Below are positions 43,406 through 55,635 of a DNA stretch of 64,000 nt, one piece after another. How positions within the stretch are numbered: the first letter of the stretch is position 1; every line of letters begins with the position of its first letter. A program made the position numbers and the translations under genes. The notes beneath the pieces are model-generated. The model made no database searches, was not told where the DNA came from, and saw only the letters and a list, made by a program, of their open reading frames with translations. The DNA comes from Erigeron canadensis. Its lineage: Eukaryota; Streptophyta; Magnoliopsida; Asterales; Asteraceae. The stretch is from NCBI RefSeq assembly GCF_010389155.1, contig NC_057761.1:16432501-16496500 (forward strand). Direction: 5' to 3'.

Positions 43406-46355
43406 TGTAACAACCCTCAATTTACGACTAGGACAATTTACTTAGACTTATCTAGGTACCTATCCCTAGAGGTTAATTAAGAGAATTGACCCTCTAAACG
43501 TTTAGGGCATGGTGATATTTTCTCTCTAGTTCAATAGATTGCCAAAAGGTAGCTCGTTGCCTTAGAAATACCATGAACAATACTACAATCATTCAAGACA
43601 ATCTCAAGCTATAAATTAGTTCTAATTGAACCGGATGAAATATCAATGAACCAAAAACTTTATTTTGAGAAGTTAAGTTATAAAATAATAATAATAATAA
43701 TAATTGTACAAGACTTACAAGTTGTGAATAATGAGCTAAGTAAAAATTAAAATACAAGATGTCATACATATATATATACATACGGGTTTATATATATACC
43801 CACATACATAAAAATTCTTACAACTTTTATTTTTGTAACAAAAGCTACATATATTTACAAATTCAATATCTACATCCTTAGGATTTACATAATAAACCCA
43901 TCTCTACACAACTCATACACAAATAACCCATATTATGCACCTAGACAAATTCTTGGACTACACATCACATAAACCTCTTGGACCAATGGCCACCTCTCTA
44001 CCACGCCATTCAACCAATTAACAAGTCTCTAAAACCCCACAACCCTCTAATTTTCATGCTCCCTCCCCTCTACACTCTTACTTTTCATTTCAAACACACA
44101 CACATCTCCAAAAACTCTCTCCAACTCTCTCTAATTTTCTGCACTTTTTCTTTCTCTTTATCGGTTCAAACAAGCTAACAAGGAGCTCAAATCTAACTAA
44201 TCTAATGTAATAATAAGTTCCATTGATCATCCAACAACTAGTATCATGTAATGTGGAAGCATGGGGTCGATTTGGAGGCAACAAGGTCACAAAATCAGCC
44301 TCCTAAAGAGGCTGATCGGCAACAGCAAAAAGGGGCAGCAAACAGCCCCTATCTCCTCACTTTCTTTTGATTCTTGATCATCAATGGGTACCCAACATAT
44401 TCCCTTGTTTGTTCATCATCCTTTCTTCCATCTTGTATCTTATTTTCTCTTCTTTTCAAGCTTGTTACAGCCAATAAACAACTCCAAGGACAGCCAAGAA
44501 AATGGAGACCCAACAACACTTGTTTTGATCTTCAAAGGTTGATAACTTGTAATCTTTTGATTATCACTCTCTTTATCTTTCATTTTTATCACTAAAAACA
44601 CATAGATCTTCACATGCATGCATATTTAAAAGATTGATCTAGAAGAAATAATTATGAATGCAAGAGATAATAATGGACTTAGTGTATCCATGATAAGATT
44701 TGCATTAGTTCAGGTTTATTTTGATTTGGGATTTGAGATGGATTTTTGGATGATGATTGATGATTTGAAATTGATAATAAGAATCTGTAAATTTGATGAT
44801 AAAATAATACAAAAAAAGAGTGATAATCTTGTAAGTGATAAATTAAAGTGTTAATTAAGCAAGAAAGGTCATTGGTGGGTTGATATGATCAAAAACAAAT
44901 CTGACAAAAACCATTTTCTGTCTTAGAACGGATAAACTGGGCATGTGAGGGAATTTTCAAGCAAAACTATCAAAATAAAAGTTGTAGACAAATGAGTTAA
45001 GATTAACCTCCAACCAAAATTACTCAAAAATACTGAAACAAATGAAAGATATGATTTTTCTACTGAAACTGGTCAAAACTGTAATTTGGTATGAATATTT
45101 TATAAACTTTTAACAATTTTTATCTCCTAATCCATAAGGTTCTAGGAGGTCATACTTGGTGGAAAGTAATTTCAATGTGTGGTGAACTTAAATAAAATCA
45201 TGGGATTTTTCTAACAATCAGAACATCAAGAACTTTTATAAAACTTCTGACGTCGCAAGCAGTGCCCATTCGGGACAGTTTGTGTTTGGATAATTTTTAA
45301 GGACACCAAACATTATCAAAAAATTCACAAAAATACTAGATACATATAAGTCGCTATGTAAAAATCATGAAGGTCCAAATAATTCGTGTTGACCCCAAAA
45401 TAGTAGCCAACATTTCCTAAAAATGTGAAGTAAAAACAGAAAATTTTGAAAGAAGCTAATCATTAGTGTAATGGGCTAAAAGATGCACTAAGGAGTTAAT
45501 GGGCTAAAAGATGCACTAATTAGGCCCACTTGGCCCAATAACCACTATGATCCATTAATCACATAACCCAAATAAGGTTAAGCCCAATAACTAAATTAAG
45601 CCCAAGTCACTTAAAAACCCATCACATTTTGGCCCAATTGATAATGACCCATAACACTTAAACGAATATCATGAGATAAGTGTAATCAAAATAAAACAAA
45701 GATAATTAAGTGAGATAGACATACGTAATTATGTTAACCAATCTATATATTGATATCACAAATGTTAATTCGCGCTAAAATCGGTTACACAACAAATGAT
45801 GAATAAGGATAACATAACTTAATATGACATTTCTATATGATAACCTAATATATCATGTGAAACCACAAATTAAGCCAAGTTACCGAAAATCTAACAACTT
45901 ATGACTACGCATGTAATGAAAGTAACCTTTTACACCATCAACCTTTACAACGACAACGATGCGAATGTTGGCAATATACTTGGATCCCGCAATTTATAGC
46001 AACATAATGAAAGTGGCATTTCTAAGTAATGGCTTAAGATAGGAGCTTATGTATATTAGTCCTCTCGTAGGGATAGTCTTGGCTTTGAAATGTGGATGAG
46101 GACCATGATGGAATATATGATCAAGGAAGCAATAGATGGGAAGTACCCATTTTGGATAAGTATATATAATGCTCTGCATATCAAGGTGAGTCATAGCCCC
46201 CTTTCAAACTCTTTTATGTGTTTTACTTTCGGGGTGAAAAGCATGATAAATAAAATTGCTTTCTATATATGAAATGATTCTTGAAAGAATGATTATGATA
46301 TGGGACTTATGTTGTATGTTCAATGTGATATATGTTATATGATGAACTTGAGTAC
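43406..46355 (+). repeat. Probable long Gypsy LTR or LTR-derived block, no gene
   Basis: The block starts TGTAACAACCCTCAA exactly where the Gypsy D RT frame is broken. TGTAACAACCC-type starts are frequent in LTRs of plant Gypsy elements such as Tekay/Del. It contains (ATA)n at about 43685-43703, (TA)n near 43769-43778, and CT/CA-rich leader-like DNA (44050-44160). Open frames are short and without family resemblance. No matching GGAAA target duplication or partner LTR was found on the right, so solo LTR status is not shown. Confidence 0.42.
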
Positions 46356-46762
46356 TGTCAAACTTGAGTACGTCATCAACATGTAGGACTGACCTCGTGC
46401 TGACGTCAGCACGAGGGAGATCGATTGGTTATTGTTCAGGCCTAATTACTTCAATTAAGGCTGAAGCCCACACGAACCAACACCCTTTTAGTATAAATAC
46501 AAACCTAATCTACGAAATTAGGTATCCATCACATCCATCATATATCCATTATATTCATAAGTTGATATAATCACGAATTAAGGCTACTTGTTGCTCGTGT
46601 GACCTCCTACACGAACCACAAGCTTTGTGCATCTCCTTAGGTTGATTAATTACTCATTAATCAGCAAAAGGCAATAGCAATCTTGTTATCTCAAGAGGAT
46701 TCCATACTCTTGACATAACGAATCACATCTTATTACGATCCACGCAACCATAGGACCTTACA
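46356..46762 (+). repeat. 5' LTR of Copia E
   Basis: The right end TTACA at 46762 is fixed by the primer site two bases later. The left end is set at TGTCAAAC (46356) by TG and length; a start at 46341 (TGATGAAC) is possible because ACTTGAGTAC is repeated around it. It contains a 24-bp perfect palindrome centred on TGACGTCA (46393-46416) and a TATA box (TATAAATA, 46492-46499). Confidence 0.72.
46393..46416. promoter_or_regulatory. 24-bp perfect palindrome with TGACGTCA core in Copia E U3
   Basis: The arms CCTCGTGC and GCACGAGG flank TGACGTCA, the consensus of TGA/CRE-type bZIP binding sites. It lies about 76 bp upstream of the TATA box of the LTR, a sensible distance for an activator site. 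Binding is inferred from the motif alone. Confidence 0.65.
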
Positions 46763-46764
46763 AG

Positions 46765-46776
46765 TGGTATCAGAGC
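46765..46776 (+). other. Primer binding site of Copia E (tRNA-Met type)
   Basis: TGGTATCAGAGC lies two bases after the LTR end, the standard plant Copia primer site. It fixes the plus orientation. Confidence 0.94.
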
Positions 46777-47132
46777 CCTAAGGTTGATTACCAGAAGGTG
46801 TAAGATTGTTTGATTTGCTATTGATTGTAAAATCAATTCGAAATTCATGTTTTTCCTTTAGTTCGTGTGTAACTTCGCGCGACCTTGTGCTTACGTCAGC
46901 ACGAGGTGATCCTTGCTTAGCGCCTACGTCAGCACTAACCTGACTTCGTGTCAATTTCGCGCCACGTCTGCACAAACTGATCTTCGTGTTGTTATACGTG
47001 ACCTAGTTTGTCTTCGTGTCATGTGCTTCTCACGTGTCCTTCGTGCTTCACTTCGTGCCACGTGTACTTCGTGTGACCTCGTGCCGCACATACTTTTGTT
47101 ATTTCGATTGATTTGACTTCAAAAGATTCGAA
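46777..47132 (+). other. Copia E leader rich in ACGT and CTTCGTG motifs
   Basis: The region between primer site and Gag ATG has no gene. It holds many ACGT cores (TACGTCAGCAC twice, CACGTCT, TACGTGA, CACGTGT twice) and repeated CTTCGTG. The TACGTCAGCACGA phrase partly repeats the palindrome of the LTR. This may be tandem drift of one motif or a real binding-site cluster. Confidence 0.55.
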
Positions 47133-49605
47133 ATGACTACTATTCCAGCTGCTGCAAATTCACCAAATGCCCTACTCATCAGCTAGATGATCATGCACGA
47201 TCATGAGGTTGGTCGTGGAAACACACCTCTAAAGTTATTTCATATGGAAAACTATTGGATGTGGAAGAGACGATTTGAAGAGTACATTCGTCTCACTGAT
47301 ATGGACATGTGGCTCGTGATAACTTAAGGTTTTGATTGGCCTTCATATGATCGGTAGGTATACTTATACTGATATGCCGATTAAAGAAAGAAAGAGATAC
47401 GCTGTTGAGGGAAAGGCCTTGTCCACTCTTACTATGGCCTTACCTCAAGATAGTATATATTTGTTCAAAAAGTATACTACTTCAAAGGACTTATGGGACG
47501 CTCTCGAAAGATATTGCGAGGGTGATGCAACTTTGAAGAAAAACCGTATCAAGCTTTTGAAGTGTCAATACGAAGCTTTCAACGGACTGAAAGGAGAATC
47601 TCTTGATGAGATCATCACTCGATTCAGTCATTTGACTACTGAGTTATCGTATTTTGAGGTTGTTTATCCTGATACTGAGCTAGTTGATAAGTTTTTGGAC
47701 TCACTACCTAAGTCATGGGACCGAGTATGTTCATCAACTTCAAGATGATCAAGAATATAGGTCATGGACCGAGAAGGTGGTTTCCAAGCTTAAGAACAGA
47801 GATATGAAGAGAAGAATTAAAGATACACACTCGGATTTCACTCAAGATCCATCATTGTATCATGCTAAGTCTGTTCATTTAGCAAGTTCTAGCTCGGGGA
47901 ACAATGCATTTCTAAGTGGTGCTGAAGCTACACCAATAGTAGATGTTGAAGGTCTTGCTGGATATGTTGCTTATGACAATGCAAATACGAATGTCAAGAG
48001 CAATGTACAATCTTTTCACTCTATGCCAATGAGTATGAGTTCTGCAGAAGGTAAAATGAGTGTCTACTCAGCCTTTTGTAATGCTTAGGAAGCATTTATC
48101 GGATAGATCCTGATGATTTGGAAGAAATGGATCTACAATGGCAACTAGCTATGCTCACTATTAAGGTCAGAAGATTCACTCAGAGAACTGGGAGACCTAT
48201 AGGAAATGGCACTAAGGGCTTTGACAAATCCAAGGTGAAATTTTTCAATTGCGATGGATTTGGTCATTTTACAAGAGAGTGTCAACGACCTAAGAGGATT
48301 GATAATACTGTTGCTGGTCGTCAAAATTACAATAAAGGCGGCATTACTCCAAGTAATCAGAAAACTCAAGCAATGATTACATTTCCTGCTACTCCACAAC
48401 AGCCAGTTTCGTCACCATTTTTGGAGTCAAAGGCCGTTGTTGTTCAGAATCCGGATGGTACCTCGAATCATGCCTACATGGTAGAAGTATATGACGAGGT
48501 AGCTGCAACAATTGATTATGTTGTATACTCAAGTGAAGAAAGTGCATCTGAGATAGTTGAGCAGAATGTACGTAATGTTGCTGAGACTGTGAGATCTGAG
48601 AGTGAACCCATGACAGCTGTGAAAGCACCTGAAGAAAAGGAAGAGTCATCTATACCTGCTGATGACATTTCTAAGAAGAGCATCGAAGATCAAATGAAGA
48701 ACTTCGTGATACCTGAAGGTATGACAACTGAAGACTTTGTTGCATACATGGCAGATTGCAAGGCTACAGATCAGAAGGTATTTTGTTCCTTACTTTCTAT
48801 TGTTGATGTTTGTAAAATGGTGTCAGACTTAAAATTTGAGGTGATAAAAATGAAAGAAAATTTGACTAGTTTAACTACTGAAAATGCTATTCTTAAAAGG
48901 GAAAGTAATGTGACTAAAGATTCTGATTTACTTCGACAACGAGATCACCAACAAACTGAATTAGATTTTAATCCTGATAAGGTAGTATATTACACTTTGA
49001 AAGACTGTGATACAGTTTTCTATGATAGAGAGGTATCTATAACTAGGATTGAACCTAAGTCAATAATTGATAAAGTTTGGTGTGTAGAAAATAAAGAAGA
49101 ATGGTTAGCTGAACAGATTCCATATAAGGATAGACATTATGCTCCTTTTAAACCAGCAAGAACTATGGAAGAAGCAATACAAACGCTTAATACCATAGAT
49201 GAAATGAAGGAGTATGGTATACCAATCCCTGAAATAGAATATGGTCAATCTAGAAAACAACAAGAAAAGAAGTGTTATACTTGTCGTGAGAGAGGTCATA
49301 TAGCTATTGAATGTCCAAATAGGAAGGTCAAGAATCCTAAGAATGACAGTCAAGTCAAGTCAAAGGATGTTGATGATATTCCTAATACTAATGGGAAGGG
49401 TAAATTAGTTGAACAAGTAGCTTCACCACAGTTTATGAGTGCATATAGAAGAGACTATTATGAGGGGTATGCTAAAAGACATCCTGATAATAAAAATGCA
49501 CAGAGTTATGTTAAGTTACTTAAATCGTTATCATATGGTGAGTCTGTTGTGATAGATCAAGGGATTAATTTCAATAGATCTAAGACACCAAAACGACAGG
49601 GACCT
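47133..49605 (+). pseudogene. Copia E Gag with two CCHC knuckles, cut by Athila F
   Basis: The start MTTIPAAANSPNALL at 47133 is followed by two early stops. Frame 47332-47748 is the UBN2-type domain (ALPQDSIYLFKKYTTSKDLW, GESLDEIITRFSHLTTEL). After a frameshift, 47684-48088 and 48118-49608 continue. The first knuckle-like site FNCDGFGHFTREC (about 48246-48285) lacks the usual second Cys (C-x-x-D for C-x-x-C). The second, CYTCRERGHIAIEC (about 49273-49314), is complete. Between them lies a ~320-residue acidic, coiled-coil-like spacer. The frame ends in TGA supplied by the inserted LTR and resumes in phase at 58618. Confidence 0.88.
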
Positions 49606-50787
49606 TGATATGTCGTATTTTATGCCCATTTCCCATAGTTTAAGTAGTTGATTATTGATGTTTAAGATTCATTTTCGTATACATTTGGTGCGTTTTTGGT
49701 ATTTGTTAGTGTTTCAGGTTGATAACAGGTACCTAAGCGATAATCTGAAGAAAACAAAGTTTCTGGAGTAAAACAAGTGCTTACGGACGTTTTACGAGGC
49801 AAGAGAGTGAAGATTAGAAGAAAGTCAAAAAAAGTCAATGCTAGTCAAGACGTACAGCGGCGCAGGCTCATGATGCGTCGCAGTAATGTTTGTCGAGGAT
49901 AAAACTGCTTCGCAGTAGGCTGAAACTGCGACGCAGTTAGACCATATACGCCAAAAGACTAGTCAAGGAAGTCAAAGTCAACAGAAGTCAAAAGGGGAGA
50001 ACTGCGACGCAGTTTGGCGCCGAATCTGCATAATTTTGGATCATATAAATAGGTTGCAAAAACATTCTAAAAACCCTAACTTCACTTTCCAGATGATTTT
50101 TGAGTATTTTTCAAGGGTTTTTCTTATATTCAATCATTTTGAAGGATCTCAAGCTCCATTGGAATCATTCCGTTATTCGTTTTCAATTCCTTGTATTCGG
50201 TAACGATGAATTCTCTATATTTGAATCGTTATTCATATTTCAATATGAGTGGCTAATCGTCTTTTCATCCATCTTGATGGAGTGAGACAATATGTAAGGA
50301 TTGAATAATATTTTATAATTCAAATAATTTGGTTTAACGTTGAGTCATGATCTTACGGGTAAAGGGTTACCCCGGTGAGTATATTATATCCCATTAAAAA
50401 AATAAGTAGAAGTGAAATGGCAGAGTACCATATCAGTTCATATATTTGACATGCCAAATATGCGTAAAACAAGCTAACTAGCAATCAAAGGCAACAACCA
50501 AAGATCTACAATAAACTAAACAAGATCAATGGAAAATAAGCAATCCACAATAGACTAAATCGGCGCCATCAGTTCTTCAAACATAATGCTCTTTGGCAGT
50601 TTCCAATCCTCAAGCAACGAAACAACTCGAGGAGTATTCTTGAACTTCAAAGTAACAAGCCGTAATCTGACCATTTCTTTAATCAAAGCAATCACCCGTC
50701 CAACAGGTCTGACCTTATCAGTAAACAACCTGTTATTTCGTTATTGCCAAACAAAATATGCAATAGCAACAACAATTAATCGACCCA

Positions 50788-51728
50788 CTACACTCCTAGC
50801 TGATCTTGAATGAGCTTTAGCAATAAGAGCCGTACATATATCATCCCAAAGTTTCGAAATAAGCTCCATTCTAGCAAGGGAGCCAAACTGCTCCAAACCT
50901 GTTTAGAAAAGGAACATACAAAGAATAAGTGGTGATGAGAGTCTGGGCCACGCTGACATAGAGCACAACACTGCAGATTCAAGTTCATATTGCCCCCCAC
51001 GTCCCAATGCTTCAACTTATCTTGCGTTTTTAATTTCCTTCTGAATATAAGCCATAGAAGACAAGAATGTCGAGGAATGCATTGCGAGTACCAAGCAACT
51101 TTATGCCATTGAACCATCGGTTCCTTCCTCTTCAATGTATGCCAAACAGTCCCCGTTGCAAACTTCGATTGATCACCATTTTGATCTTTCCAACACAACA
51201 TATCATCAGAATCATTTAACTGAAGGTTGCTGAGCTGAATTAAAACAGGAAAGAGGTCATACCAAGCAGCCCGCCACCCATATATCAGCAACCCGAGGAG
51301 ATAAAGTAAAACCAGCTCTACTAATTTCTCGAGGAGTGATATGCTGTATCAATGGTCCTAAATCTGACCACCAATCATACCAGGCAAGTGTGATTCGACA
51401 ACCCCATAAATGGACCAAATAAATGGCCGAATTTAGACCAAATAAATGGCCGAATTTCCTCACGTAGCTGCAGCAACTTACGCCAACCCCAACTACACGA
51501 GCCAGGCAATGAAACAGCCCAAAAACTTCTCCCTTTCAACCTATACGAGTGCACCCATTTAACCCATAAAGATTCTCTATTAGTTAAAATACTCCAGATG
51601 TGATTCGACAATAGAGCTTTATTATGAGTAGCAATACGTATGATCCCAAGCTCTCCTTCATTTTTTGGTAAACAGACCGATTTCCAAGAAACTTTCGCTT
51701 TACCTCTTTTCATTGGCCCTGAAACCAT
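50788..51728 (-). pseudogene. LINE ORF2 C-terminal part with zf-RVT domain
   Basis: Frames 51375-51728, 51257-51463 and 50788-51291 continue the reverse transcriptase toward the C-terminus. They show VSWKSVCLPKNEGELGI and, near 50880-51110, WYSQCIPRHSCLLWLIFRRK with CALCQRGPDSHHHLFFVCSF. This is the zf-RVT (zinc-binding, Cys/His) domain found in plant L1 ORF2 proteins and derived host genes. A tandem bit GGCCGAATTTAGACCAAATAAAT (about 51424-51450 doubled phrase) causes a frame change. Confidence 0.85.
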
Positions 51729-53051
51729 AGAAAAGCTCGCATTTTCTGTTCCAGTTCCTTAATTATACGAGAAGGAAGACTAAATACCATTGCCCAGTAT
51801 ACATGTAAAGAAGATAAGAAAGATTTAACGAGTTCAAGTCTACCCGCAAAGGATAGTGTCCTGTTTCTCCAATCTGTTATACGCTTTTCCAATCTCTCCA
51901 CAAGAACATTACAATCTCGATAAATTAATCTGGAGGAAACAAGGGGCACTCCAAGATATCTTACCGGTAAAGAACCTTCCTCAAAAGGTAACAGGTTCAT
52001 AATAGCAGCCTTAACATGTGGAGATACATTGCAAAAATTCACTGTACTCTTAGAAAGACTAGGCACTAACCCCGACATGTCTCTGAACTCATTAAGAGAT
52101 TTAATCAGAATCTTCACCGAATGAAGCTCACCACGCGAAAATAAGAATAAACCATCTGCAAAGCATAAGCTAACAACCTTCTCCTTAGAGCATTTATTAT
52201 GAAATTTGAATCCAGAGCGAGTCGCCGTATGCTTTTGCAAAATCAGAGTCAACACCTCCATAACAAGAGTAAAGAGATAAGGCGACAATGGATCACCTTG
52301 TCTTAATCCTCTTTTGCCTTTAAAATACCCATGGATATTCCCATTAATACTTAATGAAAACGAGGCAGTAGACACACATCTCATTATCCAATTGATCATA
52401 ATCTGATGGAAACCAAACCCAACAAGTAATGACCGTAAAAAATTCCAATCCACTGTATCATACGCCTTTTGTATATCAATTTTAAAAGCACACCTTGGGG
52501 GACCATAATTACGGTGATAGCCATGCATAAATTCTTGAGTTAAGAGTATGTTATCTGTAATTTTCCTCCCTGGAACAAAAGCCGACTGATTCAAGCTAAC
52601 TAGTGTATGCAATCCTTCCTTTATTCTATTAGTAAGAATCTTACTAATGCATTTATAAATCGTATTGCAGCAAGAAATAGGCCGATAGTCAGTGATTAAA
52701 GAAGGAGGGGTAATCTTAGGAACCAAGGCAAGCAATGTGTGATTTACTTCTTGCAAGAGCTGAGCTGTACAAAAAAAATCATGGACTGCTAAGCAAACAT
52801 CATTACCGAACTCATTCCATGTTTTTAAAAAACGCAGCCAAATATCCATCAGGCCCTGGAGCTTTGTTATCATCAATCGAAAACATAGCCTCTTTAATCT
52901 CCTCATTAGTAACATGGCGGATCGTATTCTCAACAACTACATTAGATAACTTCCTAGTAAACATCTCCATATCAGGGAACAAGGATATAGCACCCACAAC
53001 TTCAAGAAAATTCTTGTAATGCTGGACAATGGCCATCGGCACCTCACCCAT
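51710..53051 (-). pseudogene. LINE ORF2 reverse transcriptase domain
   Basis: Frame 51710-52936 (408 codons) holds the RVT_1 motifs: ALVPKITPPSLITDYRPISC, KILTNRIKEGL, NQSAFVPGRKITDNILL, FKIDIQKAYDTVDWNFL, GLRQGDPLSPYLF and the catalytic box. That box reads CFADGLFLFSRGE; the family has FADD, so the second Asp (codon 52151-52153) is Gly. Frame 52812-53051 adds the upstream part (NKAPGPDGYLAAFFK). The endonuclease domain and ORF1 are missing. The protein is dead. Confidence 0.93.
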
Positions 53052-53824
53052 TTTAATTATTTGTTATTTGTAATGCCTGATTGGAGTTGTGTCGTGATCT
53101 TAATCTATTAATTCTTTGTTATTTAATTATTAATTGCGGATAATTTTTATACAAGCTTAGTGATAACTAGGGGCGGGTAGAAGTTATTTTGATCGCTTGG
53201 TTAGAAGCGATTGGTTCTATGATGGGTACGGTAGAAGGGAATTAATAATTAATAAGGATTAATGGGTTGATGGTTGGGTACAACCAATAGACACAATTGT
53301 TATCTGAAATGATCAAAACCATTGTTGAACTAGAGAAGTTATAAAAAGGCGTCTCGGGGTACCGGTCTTAATAATGGAATTAGTTTATACAAGAGAGTCA
53401 AATAAGTTGTAAACTTGACGGGTACGGGGTTGAAGATTAATTTGAGTCTCGGTTATTTAATCAACTAATTGGATTTGAACTTCATAAAATGTGCAATCTA
53501 AGCATGTTGTCGAGTGAAATCAAGATGGGTGACCTTTAAATTCTTGTTTTAAACAACAAACTCCTCTTTCGATTAATCCTGAGGGATTCCTAACTCTTTT
53601 ACTAACTACTTGCAACGTGGCAATTCGGCCACAAAAACCCTTCATTTTTACTTGAATCACTTAATTGTTACAATTGCTTATAATAGTCCTTGTGAACGAT
53701 CTCGGCTTACCAGCTTTTACTATACTGCATGCGATCAGGTACACTGCCAGTGAGTGTGTAGTGGTCAGTATTTAGGTAAATCGTGTTTATAAATTTTATT
53801 ACTAGATTTCACATATCAAGTTTT

Positions 53825-53842
53825 TGGCGCCGCTGCCGGGGA
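53825..53842 (+). other. Primer binding site of Athila F (tRNA-Asp type)
   Basis: TGGCGCCGCTGCCGGGGA begins six bases after the LTR end. It is nearly the tRNA-Asp-complementary site used by plant Athila and Tat elements. Confidence 0.85.
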
Positions 53843-53968
53843 CTTAAATTAAGTAGTTGTTAGTTTTGTGATTTGATCCTTCCTTGCATTCATTTCTGAG
53901 GAAGTTATTTTTTTTTAATAGATAGATTTTATTTTTGTTTTTAATAGATAGTTTTGCTTTGATAGTTG

Positions 53969-55635
53969 ATGAACACAAGAGCCTCTGGTAGACCTTTGCT
54001 TAGTCCTCAGTCTAATCCCGGGAAAGCCAGAAGACGCTTATTTAGATCAAACAACACGGAGCCCTCAAACACCGACAAAATAGATTCAGGAACCGAAAAC
54101 CGTGACCAACCGGACGTAGACTTGGATCAACACTACTAAAAGAAAGATTCAACGTCCGAAGTTCACTTGAGTACCAATTTCTCTGAAAGTAGTTGTTTGT
54201 TCAAAACTGGTGACAGCTCAGAGGAAGAAGATTATCAGGATAAAATTCATAAACCGGATTCAACAGAAATTCCTCAAGCAAATCTTCAAGTAGATCAACC
54301 AGTTAGAATAAGGAGAATGGGTGATCAAGAACCGGTCAACCTCAACAACCGTCTTTACGGTGACCGTAGAAGAAATGTACCCATTAATAGGGGTACTCCT
54401 ATTCGCCTTCCAACCACCGGAGTTAACTTTTCTCTCAAAGGAAGTCATCTGAAAAGTTTGGAGGAAGAGAAGTTTGATGGGGTGACTAATAATGATCCGT
54501 ATGGCAATCTAGAGAGATTTGAGAAAATTTGTAGGTTTTACCACTATGGCGCGAATCAAGATGATAATGTGAAGCTTGAGCTTTTTCCACTCACTTTATG
54601 TGGAGGAGCTAAGGCGTGGCTCAAGGAACAGCCAGATGATTTGTATACCACTTGGGATGAGCTTCGTGTTGGGTTTATTGATGAGTTCTATTCTATAAGG
54701 ACTCAAAGACAGTTGGAAAACAAGATCGGTCATTCACTCAAGATCCAGGTTAAGATGTAGTAGATGCTTGGAAACGGTATAAGGAGATGATCAGGAATTG
54801 TCCAGGAAATAATCTAAACACAGAAGCAGTGGTTGAAATCTTTTATGACGGTTTGCTCAAGAGAACTCGAAGGGAACTTGCCGGGGCATTTGGGGGTAGT
54901 TTGAACAATGTGACCCCGGCTGAAGGTTACAAAATCCTAGATGATATGGCTGAGTTTTCAGATCGTGAAGAACTTGTAAGTAAGAGAACGGTTGGTAAGA
55001 CTGTGGCAAAGCTAGAGAGTAGTGAAGAATCAAGTTTGGTTGCTGAAGTCAAAACCCTCACAAAGCAGATGAACAAGAGGTTTGACAACCAAGACGTGAA
55101 ATTCAAAAGCATTGAAAGGGATGTTAAGGTGATTGCTGATGGCTGTGACTACTGTGGAGACATGCATTATTCAGAGGATAGCCCGGATAAGCCGGCTCAA
55201 GAAGTCAACTATGTCCTGAATCAGCAAGGGAGCTTTAATCAGAATACCGGTTATCAAAACCGGTCATCAGGTACTTCTTTTCCTTCATCTAACTTTAATG
55301 CTAATAATTCTGGTTTTAGTGGAAGCAGGTTTAGCAGGTTCAACAATCAGCAGAATGCAAATGCTGAATTGAGAGATATCATGAAAGATTTGGTAGGTGC
55401 TCAGAAAGCTACCAATGAGAAGATGGCCTCTCAATGGGATGCTATGACTACTAGATTGGATGGTTTGTCTAATAAGCTTGAGCAGAGCTCGAAGAGTACT
55501 CAAGAAACATTTCAGGATATTGAGGCAAAGCTTGAAAGGCTAGGAACTTCAAACAGGCAGTCCGGTACCTTACTGAGCAATACTCAGCAGAATCCTAAGC
55601 CTCAGCAGAACAACCAAAGATCTCATTTCGGATAG
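53969..55635 (+). pseudogene. Athila F Gag
   Basis: The ATG at 53969 opens MNTRASGRPLLSPQSNPGK; a TAA ends it near 54138. Frame 54167-54760 carries the Retrotrans_gag domain (FEKICRFYHYGANQDDNVKL, LFPLTLCGGAKAWLKEQP, WDELRVGFIDEFYS). After a TAG/frameshift near 54760, frame 54787-55635 continues (YKEMIRNCPG, IFYDGLLKRTRRELAGAFGG). A Cys pair (DYCGDMHYSEDSP) and a Gln/Asn/Ser-rich tail follow. Lesions are few. Confidence 0.88.

Larger units (their letters stand above)
50356..53085 (-). mobile_element. 5'-truncated L1-type LINE
   Basis: It is flanked by a 17-bp target duplication, GTTGAGTCATGATCTTA (50339-50355) and GTTGTGTCGTGATCTTA (53086-53102), differing at two sites; the intact 3' LTR copy has the second form. 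Such long duplications are typical of LINE insertion. Only the RT and zf-RVT part of ORF2 remains. The 3' end shows no clear poly(A) but ends in a GGGTAA/TTACCC mini-inverted repeat (50357-50372). Confidence 0.92.
49606..53818 (+). repeat. 5' LTR of Athila F, interrupted by a LINE
   Basis: The LTR would be about 1.47 kb without the LINE at 50356-53085 and one copy of its target duplication. It carries a TATA box (CATATAAATAGG, 50043-50054) and repeated hairpin-like AACTGCGACGCAGTT sites near 49940-50013. Its second half (53086-53818) matches 57885-58612 of the 3' LTR closely. Confidence 0.92.

Noticed and set aside
44654..44854. Short plus-strand frame in the 43.4-46.3 kb block
   Set aside because: Asp/Ile/Lys-rich composition reflects AT-rich DNA; no domain, promoter or partner was seen.
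48118..49608. 496-codon frame as an independent host zinc-knuckle protein
   Set aside because: It follows a Copia LTR, primer site and UBN2 Gag, and continues in phase into protease and integrase after the Athila insertion, so it is element Gag.
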